From Bacillota bacterium (GTDB lineage: Bacteria; Bacillota; Clostridia; Christensenellales; CAG-138): DNA of 15,023 nt. The notes under the pieces were generated by a model. That model saw nothing but the letters and a program-made list of their open reading frames with translations. It was not told the DNA's origin and did no database searches. Made by a program: the position numbers and the translations under genes. This document shows, piece by piece, positions 1 to 6,587 of the stretch. The stretch is from assembly GCA_023409435.1 (NCBI GenBank), contig JAEYHP010000009.1, positions 1 to 15,023 of the forward strand. The letters run 5' to 3'. Each line of letters starts with the position of its first letter. Positions within the stretch are counted from its first letter, which is position 1.

Positions 1-6
1 ATGGCG

Positions 7-13
7 TCCTCCT
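7..13 (-). promoter_or_regulatory. Strong RBS of a leftward gene that starts at the window edge
   Basis: Read on the minus strand this is AGGAGGA. It is followed by ACGCC and then AT at the very last two bases, so an ATG spanning positions 2, 1 and 0 would have an ideal 5-base spacing. The third base lies outside the window, so the start codon itself is not visible. Together with the promoter at 115-144 it implies a minus-strand gene immediately to the left, about which nothing else can be said. Confidence 0.6.
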
Positions 14-114
14 AAACGAAAATATCAGAATGTCGATGTGGCTGGTGACGCTTGTACGTCTTGCTTCCGGGGCTGTGGCCGCATGACGCCTACTTTACCG
101 AACACACCTGAAAC

Positions 115-144
115 AGTGTAGCAAATCCCGGTCCACGCTGTCAA
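115..144 (-). promoter_or_regulatory. Leftward sigma-A-like promoter downstream of trmL
   Basis: On the minus strand a perfect TTGACA (139-144) is followed after 18 bases by TACACT (115-120), a 4/6 match to TATAAT. Transcription would start near 108, giving a leader of roughly 105 bases before the RBS at 7-13. The leader contains a small GACG/CGTC hairpin (minus strand, near 47-60) but no riboswitch I recognise. The flank between trmL and this promoter shows no convincing terminator, so some read-through from trmL is possible. Confidence 0.55.
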
Positions 145-223
145 GGAAATTTCACAAATAATCTCTGAATAATCTAAGAAACGCGGAAGCGCCCACCCTC
201 CAAAATGAACGGTCGGCATGGAT

Positions 224-685
224 TTAGTGCAGCCCCGCAAAACCGGTCTGGCGCAGCGCCTCATACAGAACGATCGCGGCGGCATTGGAAAGGTTAAGAG
301 AGCGCAGGCCTGTTCCCATGGGGATGCGCACGGCGTCGTTTGCGCGCCTGTTTAGCAGCGCCTGCGGCAGGCCTGCCGTTTCCTTGCCGAACACAAGAAA
401 ATCTCCGCCCAGGTACTGTACGTCGGAATAGCATTGTTTTGCGCGCGTGGAGCATAAAAAGAAGCGGGCGTCGGGATATTCGCTTTCAAGCTCTTCAAAG
501 CTGTCGTGGTAGCGGATATCCAGGTAGTGCCAGTAATCGAGCCCGGCACGCTTTAATTTTTTATCGTCTATCGCAAACCCCAGCGGACGCACCAGATGCA
601 AAACACTGCCCGTCACGGCGCAGGTACGCGAAATGTTGCCCGTATTCTGCGGGATCTCCGGCTCGACCAGTACAACATGGAACAT
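224..685 (-). CDS. trmL: tRNA (cytidine(34)-2'-O)-methyltransferase TrmL
   Basis: This 153-residue protein is a minimal SPOUT/SpoU methyltransferase of the TrmL (YibK/CspR) type. The family 2'-O-methylates the wobble nucleotide (C34/U34) of certain leucine tRNAs using S-adenosylmethionine. The N-terminal VEPEIPQNTGNISRTC (residues 8-22) is the family signature. GKETAGLPQ (100-108) and the IPM...LRSLNLSNAAAIVLYEALRQ block (121-146) form the trefoil-knot SAM site. The length is normal for the family, which has no separate RNA-binding domain. The ATG at 685 has AAGGAG five bases upstream. It stands alone on its strand, divergent from the VanW gene. Identification is firm; the tRNA target is taken from the family. 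Confidence 0.95.
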   Translation of the reverse strand: MFHVVLVEPEIPQNTGNISRTCAVTGSVLHLVRPLGFAIDDKKLKRAGLDYWHYLDIRYHDSFEELESEYPDARFFLCSTRAKQCYSDVQYLGGDFLVFGKETAGLPQALLNRRANDAVRIPMGTGLRSLNLSNAAAIVLYEALRQTGFAGLH

Positions 686-756
686 ATCGGCTCCTTATTC
701 TTCCGCGACCGTTTAGAATGCCTTCAATATGGGAAATAAGCAAAGGTGCAAAAGAT

Positions 757-786
757 ATTGTAGCAAATGCGCTATGAAAGATGCAA
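757..786 (-). promoter_or_regulatory. trmL promoter with extended -10
   Basis: On the minus strand TTGCAT (781-786) and TACAAT (757-762) are separated by 18 bases. The -10 is preceded by TGC, making an extended -10 (TGCTACAAT) that can compensate for the weak -35. Transcription would begin near 750, about 65 bases upstream of the trmL start codon. Confidence 0.5.
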
Positions 787-823
787 ACATTTTGTAACAT
801 TTCCCCGGAAGGACGAGTTATGT

Positions 824-852
824 TTCCATTGGGCGGGGAATTGTTGTATAAT
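824..852 (+). promoter_or_regulatory. Promoter of the VanW-family gene
   Basis: A perfect TATAAT lies at 847-852, 63 bases before the ATG at 915. Seventeen bases upstream is TTCCAT (824-829), a poor -35. A run of seven G residues (865-871) and a GGTACC palindrome follow in the short leader. The rest of the 686-914 gap holds the divergent trmL promoter and nothing else I can name. Confidence 0.5.
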
Positions 853-914
853 GTGAATACGTACGGGGGGGTACCCGGCAAGTTTTGTTGTACTTTGGGT
901 TGAAGGAGCACGAA

Positions 915-2705
915 ATGGATCAAATCAGGCAGGGCCAAAGAGGCGTCTCAAGAAATGATGGGCCCCAGTTGCCAAACTATATGAAGCAGCAGGCGCAGTC
1001 TTCCATGCGCCGGACCTATGCGGCTTCCTCTTATGCCGGCGCGTCGCGCACGCCGTCCACTCGAACCGCGCCGCAGCAAGGCGCAAGAACGGGCGGCGGT
1101 TCCGGCGGAAGCCGGAAGAGGCGCGGGCTTACGCGGTCCCAGAGGATGCTGCGTTTAGGGTTAGGCGTGCTTGCCGTGCTTGTTGTTGCGGTGGCGGGGG
1201 TGCTGTTGCTGACCGGGGGCGACAAGGAAGGCGCCACCATGACCGAATACATGAACAGCAACACCAAATTTCTGAATGGTGTTGTTGTGGAGGGTGTGGA
1301 CGTAAGCGGTCTCGAGATGGAAGAGGCAAAGCCGCTTGTGGAGCAGGCGGTGACCGAGCGGTTAAACAGCGTTTCCATCACATTGCAGCATGAGGACAAA
1401 AGCTGGACGCTGACCGCCGCGGATATGAACCTTAGTGCGAATACGGACGAGTTGCTGACCCAGGCCATGGGTTTTGGCCGCGAGGGCACATTGAGCGAAA
1501 ACGCCGAGGAGCGCGAGGAGCTGGAGCAGGGAAAGGAATTTTCCATTGCTTTTGCGCCGGACGTTACCGCGGTCACCAACCGCCTTATCACAATCGCCTC
1601 CGAGGCGAACAAGGCTCCGGTGGAACCGCACCTGATCCCCACGCTGGGGGAAGGCAACAAACAGAATTTTGAACCGGTGGAAGGCCAGAACGGCTTGACG
1701 CTCAACGCCGAACAGACCGCGCAGGCCGTAATCGCCGCCATGGAGCAAAAGCAGTACCAGGCCGCGGTCACCCCTGTATTCGACAATGTAGCGCCGACCA
1801 TGACGCTGGAGTTCCTGCAGGAGAACACCAAGCGCATCGCCACGTTTACCACGGAATTCCCGCAGAGCAGCTCCGATCAGGTCGTGCAGAACCGCGTATT
1901 TAACATTAAGAAGGCGGCGGGCATCATAAACGGTTACACCGTGCAGCCGGACGAGATATTTAGTTTTAACACCTGGGTCGGCCCGCGCACCGCAAAAACG
2001 GGCTGGAAGGAAGCCAACGGCATCAGCGGTGGCAAGGAATATACGCTGCAGGCCGGCGGCGGCATCTGCCAGGTGAGCACCACGCTCTATAACGCGCTGC
2101 TGTGCGGCAACATTCCCGTTACGGACCGTAAGAAGCATTCCATTCCCTCCACATATGTGGACTTTGGCCTGGACGCCACGGTGGATACCAGCGGCATCGA
2201 TCTGAAGTTTAAAAACGATACCGGAGCGCCGATTTACATATTTGCCTACATCACGCCGGACCCGGACAGCAGCAGGCATCTCAACATTACCGTTTCGTTG
2301 TACGGAAAGCCGCTGCCCGAGGGAGTGACCTACAAGGCGCGCAGCGAGATAATAGAGACCACCCCGCGGCTTGAAATCAAATATGTGGATGATCCAACCA
2401 TCCCCACCGGTTATCAATTGGAAAAGGTCAAGGCCCATGATGGCTTCCGTGCAAAGGCGTATCTGGAAAAGTATGTGAACGGCGAGCTTGCGGAAACCAA
2501 AGAAATGTATGAAGACTATTACCGCGGCAACGACGCGGAGGTGTATATCGGCACGGGCGATCCGCTTACGGTGCCCGTACCCGAAGGAGCGGTCCCCATT
2601 GCAGGCGGAACGATACCGGAAACCAACGCACCCGTGGAAGGCGGCACTGGGACGGATACGGATACCGAGACGGAAGTCCCTGACGACACGCAACCCGCCG
2701 CGTAA
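915..2705 (+). CDS. Membrane-anchored VanW/YoaR-family cell-surface protein
   Basis: The protein has 596 residues. A Ser/Gly/Arg-rich, positively charged cytoplasmic tail (1-80) leads into one hydrophobic segment (about 81-99, LGLGVLAVLVVAVAGVLLLT), so it is probably a type II membrane protein with its bulk outside. Residues ~110-320 resemble the YoaR-like putative peptidoglycan-binding region that precedes VanW. The VanW domain (~325-455) carries the hallmark AGGGICQVSTTLYNA near residue 380. A degenerate G5-like segment follows (~470-550), then a Thr/Asp/Glu/Pro-rich tail. VanW occurs in some vancomycin-resistance clusters but has no established enzymatic role, and most homologues, like this one, are chromosomal and unlinked to resistance genes. 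The ATG at 915 is chosen over the in-frame TTG at 885 because AAGGAG ends six bases before it. It is followed by its own terminator. Confidence 0.88.
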   Translation: MDQIRQGQRGVSRNDGPQLPNYMKQQAQSSMRRTYAASSYAGASRTPSTRTAPQQGARTGGGSGGSRKRRGLTRSQRMLRLGLGVLAVLVVAVAGVLLLTGGDKEGATMTEYMNSNTKFLNGVVVEGVDVSGLEMEEAKPLVEQAVTERLNSVSITLQHEDKSWTLTAADMNLSANTDELLTQAMGFGREGTLSENAEEREELEQGKEFSIAFAPDVTAVTNRLITIASEANKAPVEPHLIPTLGEGNKQNFEPVEGQNGLTLNAEQTAQAVIAAMEQKQYQAAVTPVFDNVAPTMTLEFLQENTKRIATFTTEFPQSSSDQVVQNRVFNIKKAAGIINGYTVQPDEIFSFNTWVGPRTAKTGWKEANGISGGKEYTLQAGGGICQVSTTLYNALLCGNIPVTDRKKHSIPSTYVDFGLDATVDTSGIDLKFKNDTGAPIYIFAYITPDPDSSRHLNITVSLYGKPLPEGVTYKARSEIIETTPRLEIKYVDDPTIPTGYQLEKVKAHDGFRAKAYLEKYVNGELAETKEMYEDYYRGNDAEVYIGTGDPLTVPVPEGAVPIAGGTIPETNAPVEGGTGTDTDTETEVPDDTQPAA

Positions 2706-2724
2706 CACGTCTACAGTTTATTTT

Positions 2725-2754
2725 GCCGCTTGAGTGACGTCAGGCGGCTTTTTT
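2725..2754 (+). terminator. Rho-independent terminator after the VanW gene
   Basis: GCCGCTTGA (2725-2733) pairs with TCAGGCGGC (2740-2748) over nine positions, one of them a G-U pair. The loop is GTGACG and six T residues follow directly. It sits 20 bases after the VanW stop codon and only 21 bases before the prmA start codon. Confidence 0.9.
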
Positions 2755-2775
2755 CGGGTAACAGGGGAGTGTAAA

Positions 2776-3786
2776 ATGAAGTGGATTGAATTTGCGGCCT
2801 ACACAACGGATGCTGGATTGGATCAGGTTGCGGCGGCGCTTACCGCCGTCGGTCTCGAGCAGCTCGCTATTGAAGAGAGCAGCGAAAGCGTCGCCGCGTT
2901 TTTGGAGCATGCCGCGCCCAATTGGGACTTTGCGGATGCCGTTGCGCTCTCCGCTAAAAACGGTCCGTGCGTGAAGGCGTATATCGCGGAGCTGCCGGAA
3001 AACGAGGCGCTTTTATTGGCCGCGCGGGGCGCCGTGGCGGCGTTAAGGCAAATGGATTGGCAGGTTGACCCCGGCCCGCTTTCCATACGGGAAAGCCTTA
3101 TAGATGAAGAGGACTGGGCAAACAACTGGAAGCAGTATTATAAACCCCTTCCCATCGGGGAACGGCTGCTCATTTGCCCTTCCTGGGAGAGGGATACGCT
3201 TGCGCCTGATTTGAAACAGGGGCGGCAGGTACTGTACATGGACCCGGGCATGGCGTTCGGTACCGGCGCGCATCATACCACGCGCATGTGCCTAGAGCTG
3301 CTGGACAAGCGGGCAAAGAACGGGGACGCGGTGCTCGATATCGGCTGCGGCAGCGGCATTTTGGCGATTTCAGCACTTCTGCTGGGGGCAAAGAGCGCAG
3401 AGTGCGTGGATATCGACCCCATTGCCGAGCGCGTGGTAAAAGAAAACCTTGCGGCGAACGGCATCGACTCTTCCCGCTGCGGCGTGCGCACCGGCAATTT
3501 CCTTGCGGACGAACGCTTAAGAAAGTCTGTGGGCGAGGGCTATGATATCGTGGTCGCCAACATCGTGGCGAACGTCATCATCGCGCTTGCGCCGCTTGTA
3601 CCGCCGCTGCTGAAACCGGGCGGCCTGTTTATCACATCCGGCATCATAGACGAACGTGCGGAGGAAGTATCTGCCGCGCTGACGAAGGCCGGGTTTACCG
3701 TAGTGGAACGGCTGCGCGCGGCGGAGGAAGCGCCGGAAGGTATAGAGGCCTCCGGCTGGGTCGCTTTTCTGGCCCAACGGAACTAG
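2776..3786 (+). CDS. prmA: Ribosomal protein L11 methyltransferase PrmA
   Basis: PrmA trimethylates ribosomal protein L11 at several amino groups using SAM. The 336-residue product has the expected N-terminal L11-recognition domain (~1-100) and a C-terminal Rossmann methyltransferase domain. Visible signatures are MDPGMAFGTGAHHTTRMCLELL (from residue 155), the SAM motif VLDIGCGSG (186-194), the acidic VDIDP (211-215) and the ANIVANVII block (261-269). The ATG at 2776 is preferred to an upstream in-frame start at 2734 because that start falls inside the terminator hairpin, and AGGGGAG lies just before 2776. It is the first gene of the prmA-rsmE-mtaB-HIT run. In many Firmicutes this run follows dnaK-dnaJ; here a VanW gene is upstream instead. 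Confidence 0.96.
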   Translation: MKWIEFAAYTTDAGLDQVAAALTAVGLEQLAIEESSESVAAFLEHAAPNWDFADAVALSAKNGPCVKAYIAELPENEALLLAARGAVAALRQMDWQVDPGPLSIRESLIDEEDWANNWKQYYKPLPIGERLLICPSWERDTLAPDLKQGRQVLYMDPGMAFGTGAHHTTRMCLELLDKRAKNGDAVLDIGCGSGILAISALLLGAKSAECVDIDPIAERVVKENLAANGIDSSRCGVRTGNFLADERLRKSVGEGYDIVVANIVANVIIALAPLVPPLLKPGGLFITSGIIDERAEEVSAALTKAGFTVVERLRAAEEAPEGIEASGWVAFLAQRN

Positions 3787-3800
3787 GTAGGGGGAGAAGC

Positions 3801-4523
3801 ATGGAACGGTTTTTTGTGGACCCAAGCGCGATACAGGGAAACGTTGCCGCTATCACGGGCGAGGATGTCGCGCATATTGCGCGCGTGCTGCGCCTGAAGC
3901 AGGGCGACGAAATCCGCATCTGCGACGGGCAGGGCTTTGAATACGCGGCGCGTTTGATGGAACTCAGCAAGCAAACCGTTCATGCGGAGCTTTTTGAGCG
4001 GTATCCGGTGCGTACGGAGCCCACGCATGCCGTCACGCTGTACCAGGGGCTGCCCAAGGCGGGCAAGATGGAGCTGATCATTCAAAAATGCGTGGAGCTT
4101 GGCGTTACCGTCATCGTCCCCATGGTAACGGAACGGTGTGTGGTGAAGCCGGATGCGGATTTCGAAAAGAAGCGCGTCCGTTACCAGCGCGTAGCGTATG
4201 AGGCGGCCAAGCAATCCGGCAGGGGAATCGTGCCGGAAGTAAAACCGCTTACAACGCTATCAAAAATCCCCTACGCGCGGCATGGGCTTATCCTGCACGC
4301 CTATGAGGAGGAGCATGCCCATACGCTCAAACAGGCCTTACAGGGCACTACGGCGCAGGATATCGCCATACTCATAGGGCCCGAGGGCGGCTTTACGAAA
4401 GAAGAAGCGGAACAGAGCGTATTAAACGGCGCCAAAACCGTTACGCTGGGCAGCCGGATATTGCGCACGGAAACCGCGGGCATGGCAATGCTCGCCATGA
4501 CGCTTTACGAGCTGGAGGGTTAG
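3801..4523 (+). CDS. rsmE: 16S rRNA (uracil(1498)-N3)-methyltransferase RsmE
   Basis: RsmE methylates N3 of U1498 in the decoding region of 16S rRNA. The 240-residue length is typical. The N-terminal part (~1-70) is the PUA-like RNA-binding domain, starting MERFFVDP. The C-terminal SPOUT domain shows GLPKAGKMELIIQKCVELGV (83-102), ERCVV (111-115), EAAKQSGR (134-141), LIGPEGGFTKEE (191-202) and LGSRILRTETA (216-226), which together make the knotted SAM site. It begins 14 bases after prmA behind a GGGGGAG ribosome binding site, and its stop codon is one base from the mtaB start, so the genes are almost certainly co-transcribed and probably translationally coupled. Confidence 0.96.
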   Translation: MERFFVDPSAIQGNVAAITGEDVAHIARVLRLKQGDEIRICDGQGFEYAARLMELSKQTVHAELFERYPVRTEPTHAVTLYQGLPKAGKMELIIQKCVELGVTVIVPMVTERCVVKPDADFEKKRVRYQRVAYEAAKQSGRGIVPEVKPLTTLSKIPYARHGLILHAYEEEHAHTLKQALQGTTAQDIAILIGPEGGFTKEEAEQSVLNGAKTVTLGSRILRTETAGMAMLAMTLYELEG

Positions 4524-4524
4524 T

Positions 4525-5814
4525 TTGCGAAAGGTCGCATTTTATACGCTGGGCTGCAAAGTCAACCAACAGGAAACCGAAGCCATGCGCACGCTGTTTG
4601 AGCAGGCGGGCTACGAGGCCGTGCCTTTTGAGGACACGGCGGACGTCTACGTGGTAAACACCTGCACCGTGACGCAGGTGAGCGATAAAAAATCCCGCCA
4701 GATGATCGCGCGCGCCCACGCGAGGAACCCCTTGGGCGTCATCGCCGTTGTGGGCTGCTACGCGCAGCGCGCGCCGGAGGAAGTCAAGAATATGCCCGGC
4801 GTACAGCTGATCGTGGGCACGCAGCACCGCGCGCAGCTTGTGGAACTGGTGGAAAACCTGCAGGAGCAGCGCGATACCGTGGAAGATATCCGCTACGCCA
4901 AGGAGTTTGAAACGCTGCCCACCGTGGTGCAGAATACGCGTACGCGCGTGCAGCTAAAGATTCAGGACGGCTGTGACCGGTTTTGCGCCTACTGCATCAT
5001 CCCCTATGCGCGAGGGCCGGTGCGGTCCCGTCCGCTTGTTGAAGTTGAGGCGGAACTTATTCGCCTGGGCGAAGCGGGCGCGCAGGAGGTCGTGTTAACC
5101 GGCATCCATTTGATGAGCTATGGCAAGGACCTTATGGATAAACCCTCTTTGGGGGATGTCATACGTACGGCGGGCCGTGTTCCGGGGATAGGGCGCATCC
5201 GGCTTGGGTCGTTGGAACCGGCTCTGATTGACGATGCTTTTGTCGCGGCGCTGCTTGACGTGCCAAAGGAGAAGCTTGCCCAGCAGTTCCATCTTTCTCT
5301 GCAAAGCGGAAGCGCAAGCGTGCTTTCCCGCATGCGCCGCAGGTATACGCCGCATGATTACGAAGCGGCGGCGGATCGGCTGCGCAAAGCGTTTCCCGGC
5401 TGCGCGCTGACCACGGATATCATCGCCGGGTTCCCCGGCGAAACGGAAGAGGAGCATAGGGAGTCGCTGGCGTTTGCAGAACATATGGCGTTTGCCCGCA
5501 TCCACGTGTTCCCGTATTCCAGAAGGAGCGGCACGGTGGCGGCGGAGCTTCCGGGGCAGCTACAAAAAGCCGTCAAGGAGCGTCGCGCGCATGAACTGAT
5601 TGTCTTGGGCGAGCGCATGGAGCGGGAGTATCTCTTGGCGCAGATCGGCGCCATACAGCTTGTGCTGGGCGAGGAAACGGATGGAGACGTATGCGAAGGC
5701 TACGCGGGCAATTATGTCCGCGTGCGTTACCCCGGCGGCAGGGCGGGGGCGCTCGAACGGGTATCCATTACAGGGATGGAAGACGGCGCGCTCATCGGCG
5801 CGCTGACGGAATAA
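4525..5814 (+). CDS. mtaB: tRNA (t6A37)-C2-methylthiotransferase MtaB
   Basis: MtaB converts N6-threonylcarbamoyladenosine at position 37 of ANN-decoding tRNAs to its 2-methylthio form. This 429-residue protein has the full three-domain layout. The N-terminal UPF0004 domain has cluster cysteines C11 (LGCKVNQQETEA), C47 (NTCTVT) and C78 (GCYAQR). The radical-SAM domain has C150, C154 and C157 in DGCDRFCAYCIIPYARG. The C-terminal end (~370-429) is TRAM-like. The start is a TTG one base after the rsmE stop; GGAGGG inside the end of rsmE supplies the RBS, and the next residues (RKVAFYTLGCKVN) are exactly where homologues begin. It is distinguished from MiaB and RimO by its GCKVNQQET N-terminus and operon context. 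Confidence 0.95.
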   Translation: MRKVAFYTLGCKVNQQETEAMRTLFEQAGYEAVPFEDTADVYVVNTCTVTQVSDKKSRQMIARAHARNPLGVIAVVGCYAQRAPEEVKNMPGVQLIVGTQHRAQLVELVENLQEQRDTVEDIRYAKEFETLPTVVQNTRTRVQLKIQDGCDRFCAYCIIPYARGPVRSRPLVEVEAELIRLGEAGAQEVVLTGIHLMSYGKDLMDKPSLGDVIRTAGRVPGIGRIRLGSLEPALIDDAFVAALLDVPKEKLAQQFHLSLQSGSASVLSRMRRRYTPHDYEAAADRLRKAFPGCALTTDIIAGFPGETEEEHRESLAFAEHMAFARIHVFPYSRRSGTVAAELPGQLQKAVKERRAHELIVLGERMEREYLLAQIGAIQLVLGEETDGDVCEGYAGNYVRVRYPGGRAGALERVSITGMEDGALIGALTE

Positions 5815-5841
5815 TCATCATCAGAATAAGGAGGCATTGCA

Positions 5842-6189
5842 ATGGAAGAAAGCTGCATCTTCTGCAAGATCGCCGCGGGGCAGATCCCCAGTAAAAAGGC
5901 GTATGAGGACGGCCGAGTACTTGCGTTCCACGACATCAACGCCCAGGCGCCCGCGCATGTGCTCATCGTCCCCAAAAAGCACATTCCTTCGGTGCTCTCA
6001 CTGCAGCCGGAGGACGACGCGCTTTTGAGTCACATGTTCCGCGTGGCGCAGAAGGTGGCCGCGGAATTGGGCGTAGCGGAGACGGGCTTCCGGCTGGTGT
6101 ATAATACGGGAGCTGACGCCGGGCAATCGGTGCCGCATATCCATATGCATCTGTTGGGCGGCAGGGAATTGGCCTGGCCGCCGGGCTAA
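5842..6189 (+). CDS. HIT-family nucleotide hydrolase (HinT-like)
   Basis: This 115-residue protein is a complete histidine-triad protein of the HinT branch, which hydrolyses adenosine 5'-phosphoramidates and aminoacyl-adenylate-like compounds. CIFCKI (5-10) is the N-terminal Cys-x-x-Cys element common in the branch. HVLIVPKKHI (39-48) is the conserved core strand. HIHMHLLGG (99-107) holds the triad H99, H101 and H103, followed by the family's usual WPPG end. AAGGAGG lies 8 bases before the ATG at 5842, which is 27 bases after mtaB. It is probably the last gene of the operon; its physiological substrate cannot be read from sequence. Confidence 0.94.
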   Translation: MEESCIFCKIAAGQIPSKKAYEDGRVLAFHDINAQAPAHVLIVPKKHIPSVLSLQPEDDALLSHMFRVAQKVAAELGVAETGFRLVYNTGADAGQSVPHIHMHLLGGRELAWPPG

Positions 6190-6191
6190 TT

Positions 6192-6220
6192 TCACAAAAG
6201 TGACTATGTCACTTTTGTGA
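6192..6220. repeat. Perfect 13-bp inverted repeat after the HIT gene
   Basis: TCACAAAAGTGAC (6192-6204) and GTCACTTTTGTGA (6208-6220) are exact reverse complements around the loop TAT. It begins three bases after the HIT stop codon. No T-run follows it rightward, so it is not a canonical terminator; it may protect the mRNA 3' end or mark the border of the repeat-like segment. Confidence 0.85.
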
Positions 6221-6471
6221 GGATTACAGGAACAACCTGTGCCTACGGCACGGGCGGCTGTTCCTGCAAGGAAGCCTTGCGTTGCAAGGCTTTCCGCCGC
6301 CACCGCGCATGTCGCTGACGGCGGTTGGAAGCCTCCGAGGGGCGGAGTTGAGCTTGCCCATTGGGATAATGAAGCGAGTTTGAGACCGGTGTATTAGCGA
6401 CGGCCGGAGCGCCCTGCTATGCAGGTACATATTACGTTTACGTTCTATATTTCCTGAAATATGAACCATCT

Positions 6472-6498
6472 GGGGGCAGTTTGGCATGCCCCCTTTTT
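6472..6498 (+). terminator. Rho-independent terminator closing the prmA-HIT transcription unit
   Basis: GGGGGCA (6472-6478) pairs perfectly with TGCCCCC (6487-6493) over an 8-base loop, and five T residues follow. It ends transcription arriving from the HIT gene or from any RNA initiated within 6190-6470, and insulates the TetR promoter just downstream. Confidence 0.88.
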
Positions 6499-6525
6499 GT
6501 ATTCAAAATTTTTTTTCAAACTCCA

Positions 6526-6554
6526 TTGACAAACGTATTAACACTTGTTAGTAT
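6526..6554 (+). promoter_or_regulatory. Promoter of the TetR-flavoprotein-DUF4491 operon
   Basis: A perfect TTGACA (6526-6531) is followed after 17 bases by TAGTAT (6549-6554), a 4/6 -10; an alternative TATAAC lies at 6552-6557. Upstream, 6503-6520 is A/T-rich with a run of T residues, which could act as an UP element. The -10 overlaps the operator palindrome beginning at 6554, as expected for an autorepressed TetR gene. Confidence 0.7.
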
Positions 6555-6573
6555 AACTAACGAACGTTAGTTA
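6539..6573. promoter_or_regulatory. Probable TetR operator
   Basis: TAACTAACG (6554-6562) and CGTTAGTTA (6565-6573) form a perfect dyad around a central AA. It overlaps the -10 and the likely transcription start and ends 14 bases before the TetR start codon. A second, shorter dyad TAACA-CT-TGTTA (6539-6550) fills the promoter spacer, and the hexamer GTTAGT recurs at 6547 and 6566, 19 bases apart. The arrangement suggests the encoded TetR protein binds here, possibly as two dimers, to repress its own operon. Confidence 0.75.
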
Positions 6574-6587
6574 ATGGACGGTGACAC

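Larger units (their letters stand above)
6190..6500. ncRNA. Hairpin-rich intergenic segment; structured RNA or intergenic repeat candidate
   Basis: No believable gene occupies this stretch; open frames through it have no family resemblance. It is instead a chain of inverted repeats: 6192-6220 (13 bp perfect), 6227-6266 (8 bp outer CAGGAACA/TGTTCCTG enclosing CCTGTGCC-TAC-GGCACGGG), 6270-6295 (AAGCCTTGC-GTT-GCAAGGCTT plus flanking GG/CC), 6300-6328 (CCGC/GCGG centred), 6333-6347 (CTCCG/CGGAG), 6413-6425 (CCTGC-TAT-GCAGG), 6447-6462 (ATATTTC/GAAATAT), and finally the terminator at 6472-6498. This lies directly after the HIT stop codon. It could be a structured 3' leader or trailer RNA, an independent small RNA, or one copy of a dispersed palindromic repeat family. 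Strand is not decided, although the terminator works rightward. Confidence 0.5.

Noticed and set aside
915..2705. VanW gene as evidence of vancomycin resistance
   Set aside because: No vanHAX, vanRS or other resistance genes are nearby, and VanW-domain proteins with YoaR and G5-like parts are common chromosomal proteins.
1362..2708. A 448-codon minus-strand open frame opposite the VanW gene
   Set aside because: The plus-strand frame has the conserved VanW motif, an RBS and a membrane segment; the antisense product shows no recognisable domain.
6224..6487. An 87-codon minus-strand frame inside the structured segment
   Set aside because: It is rich in Arg, Pro and Cys, crosses several perfect hairpins and the terminator, and resembles no protein family; the hairpins explain the stretch better.
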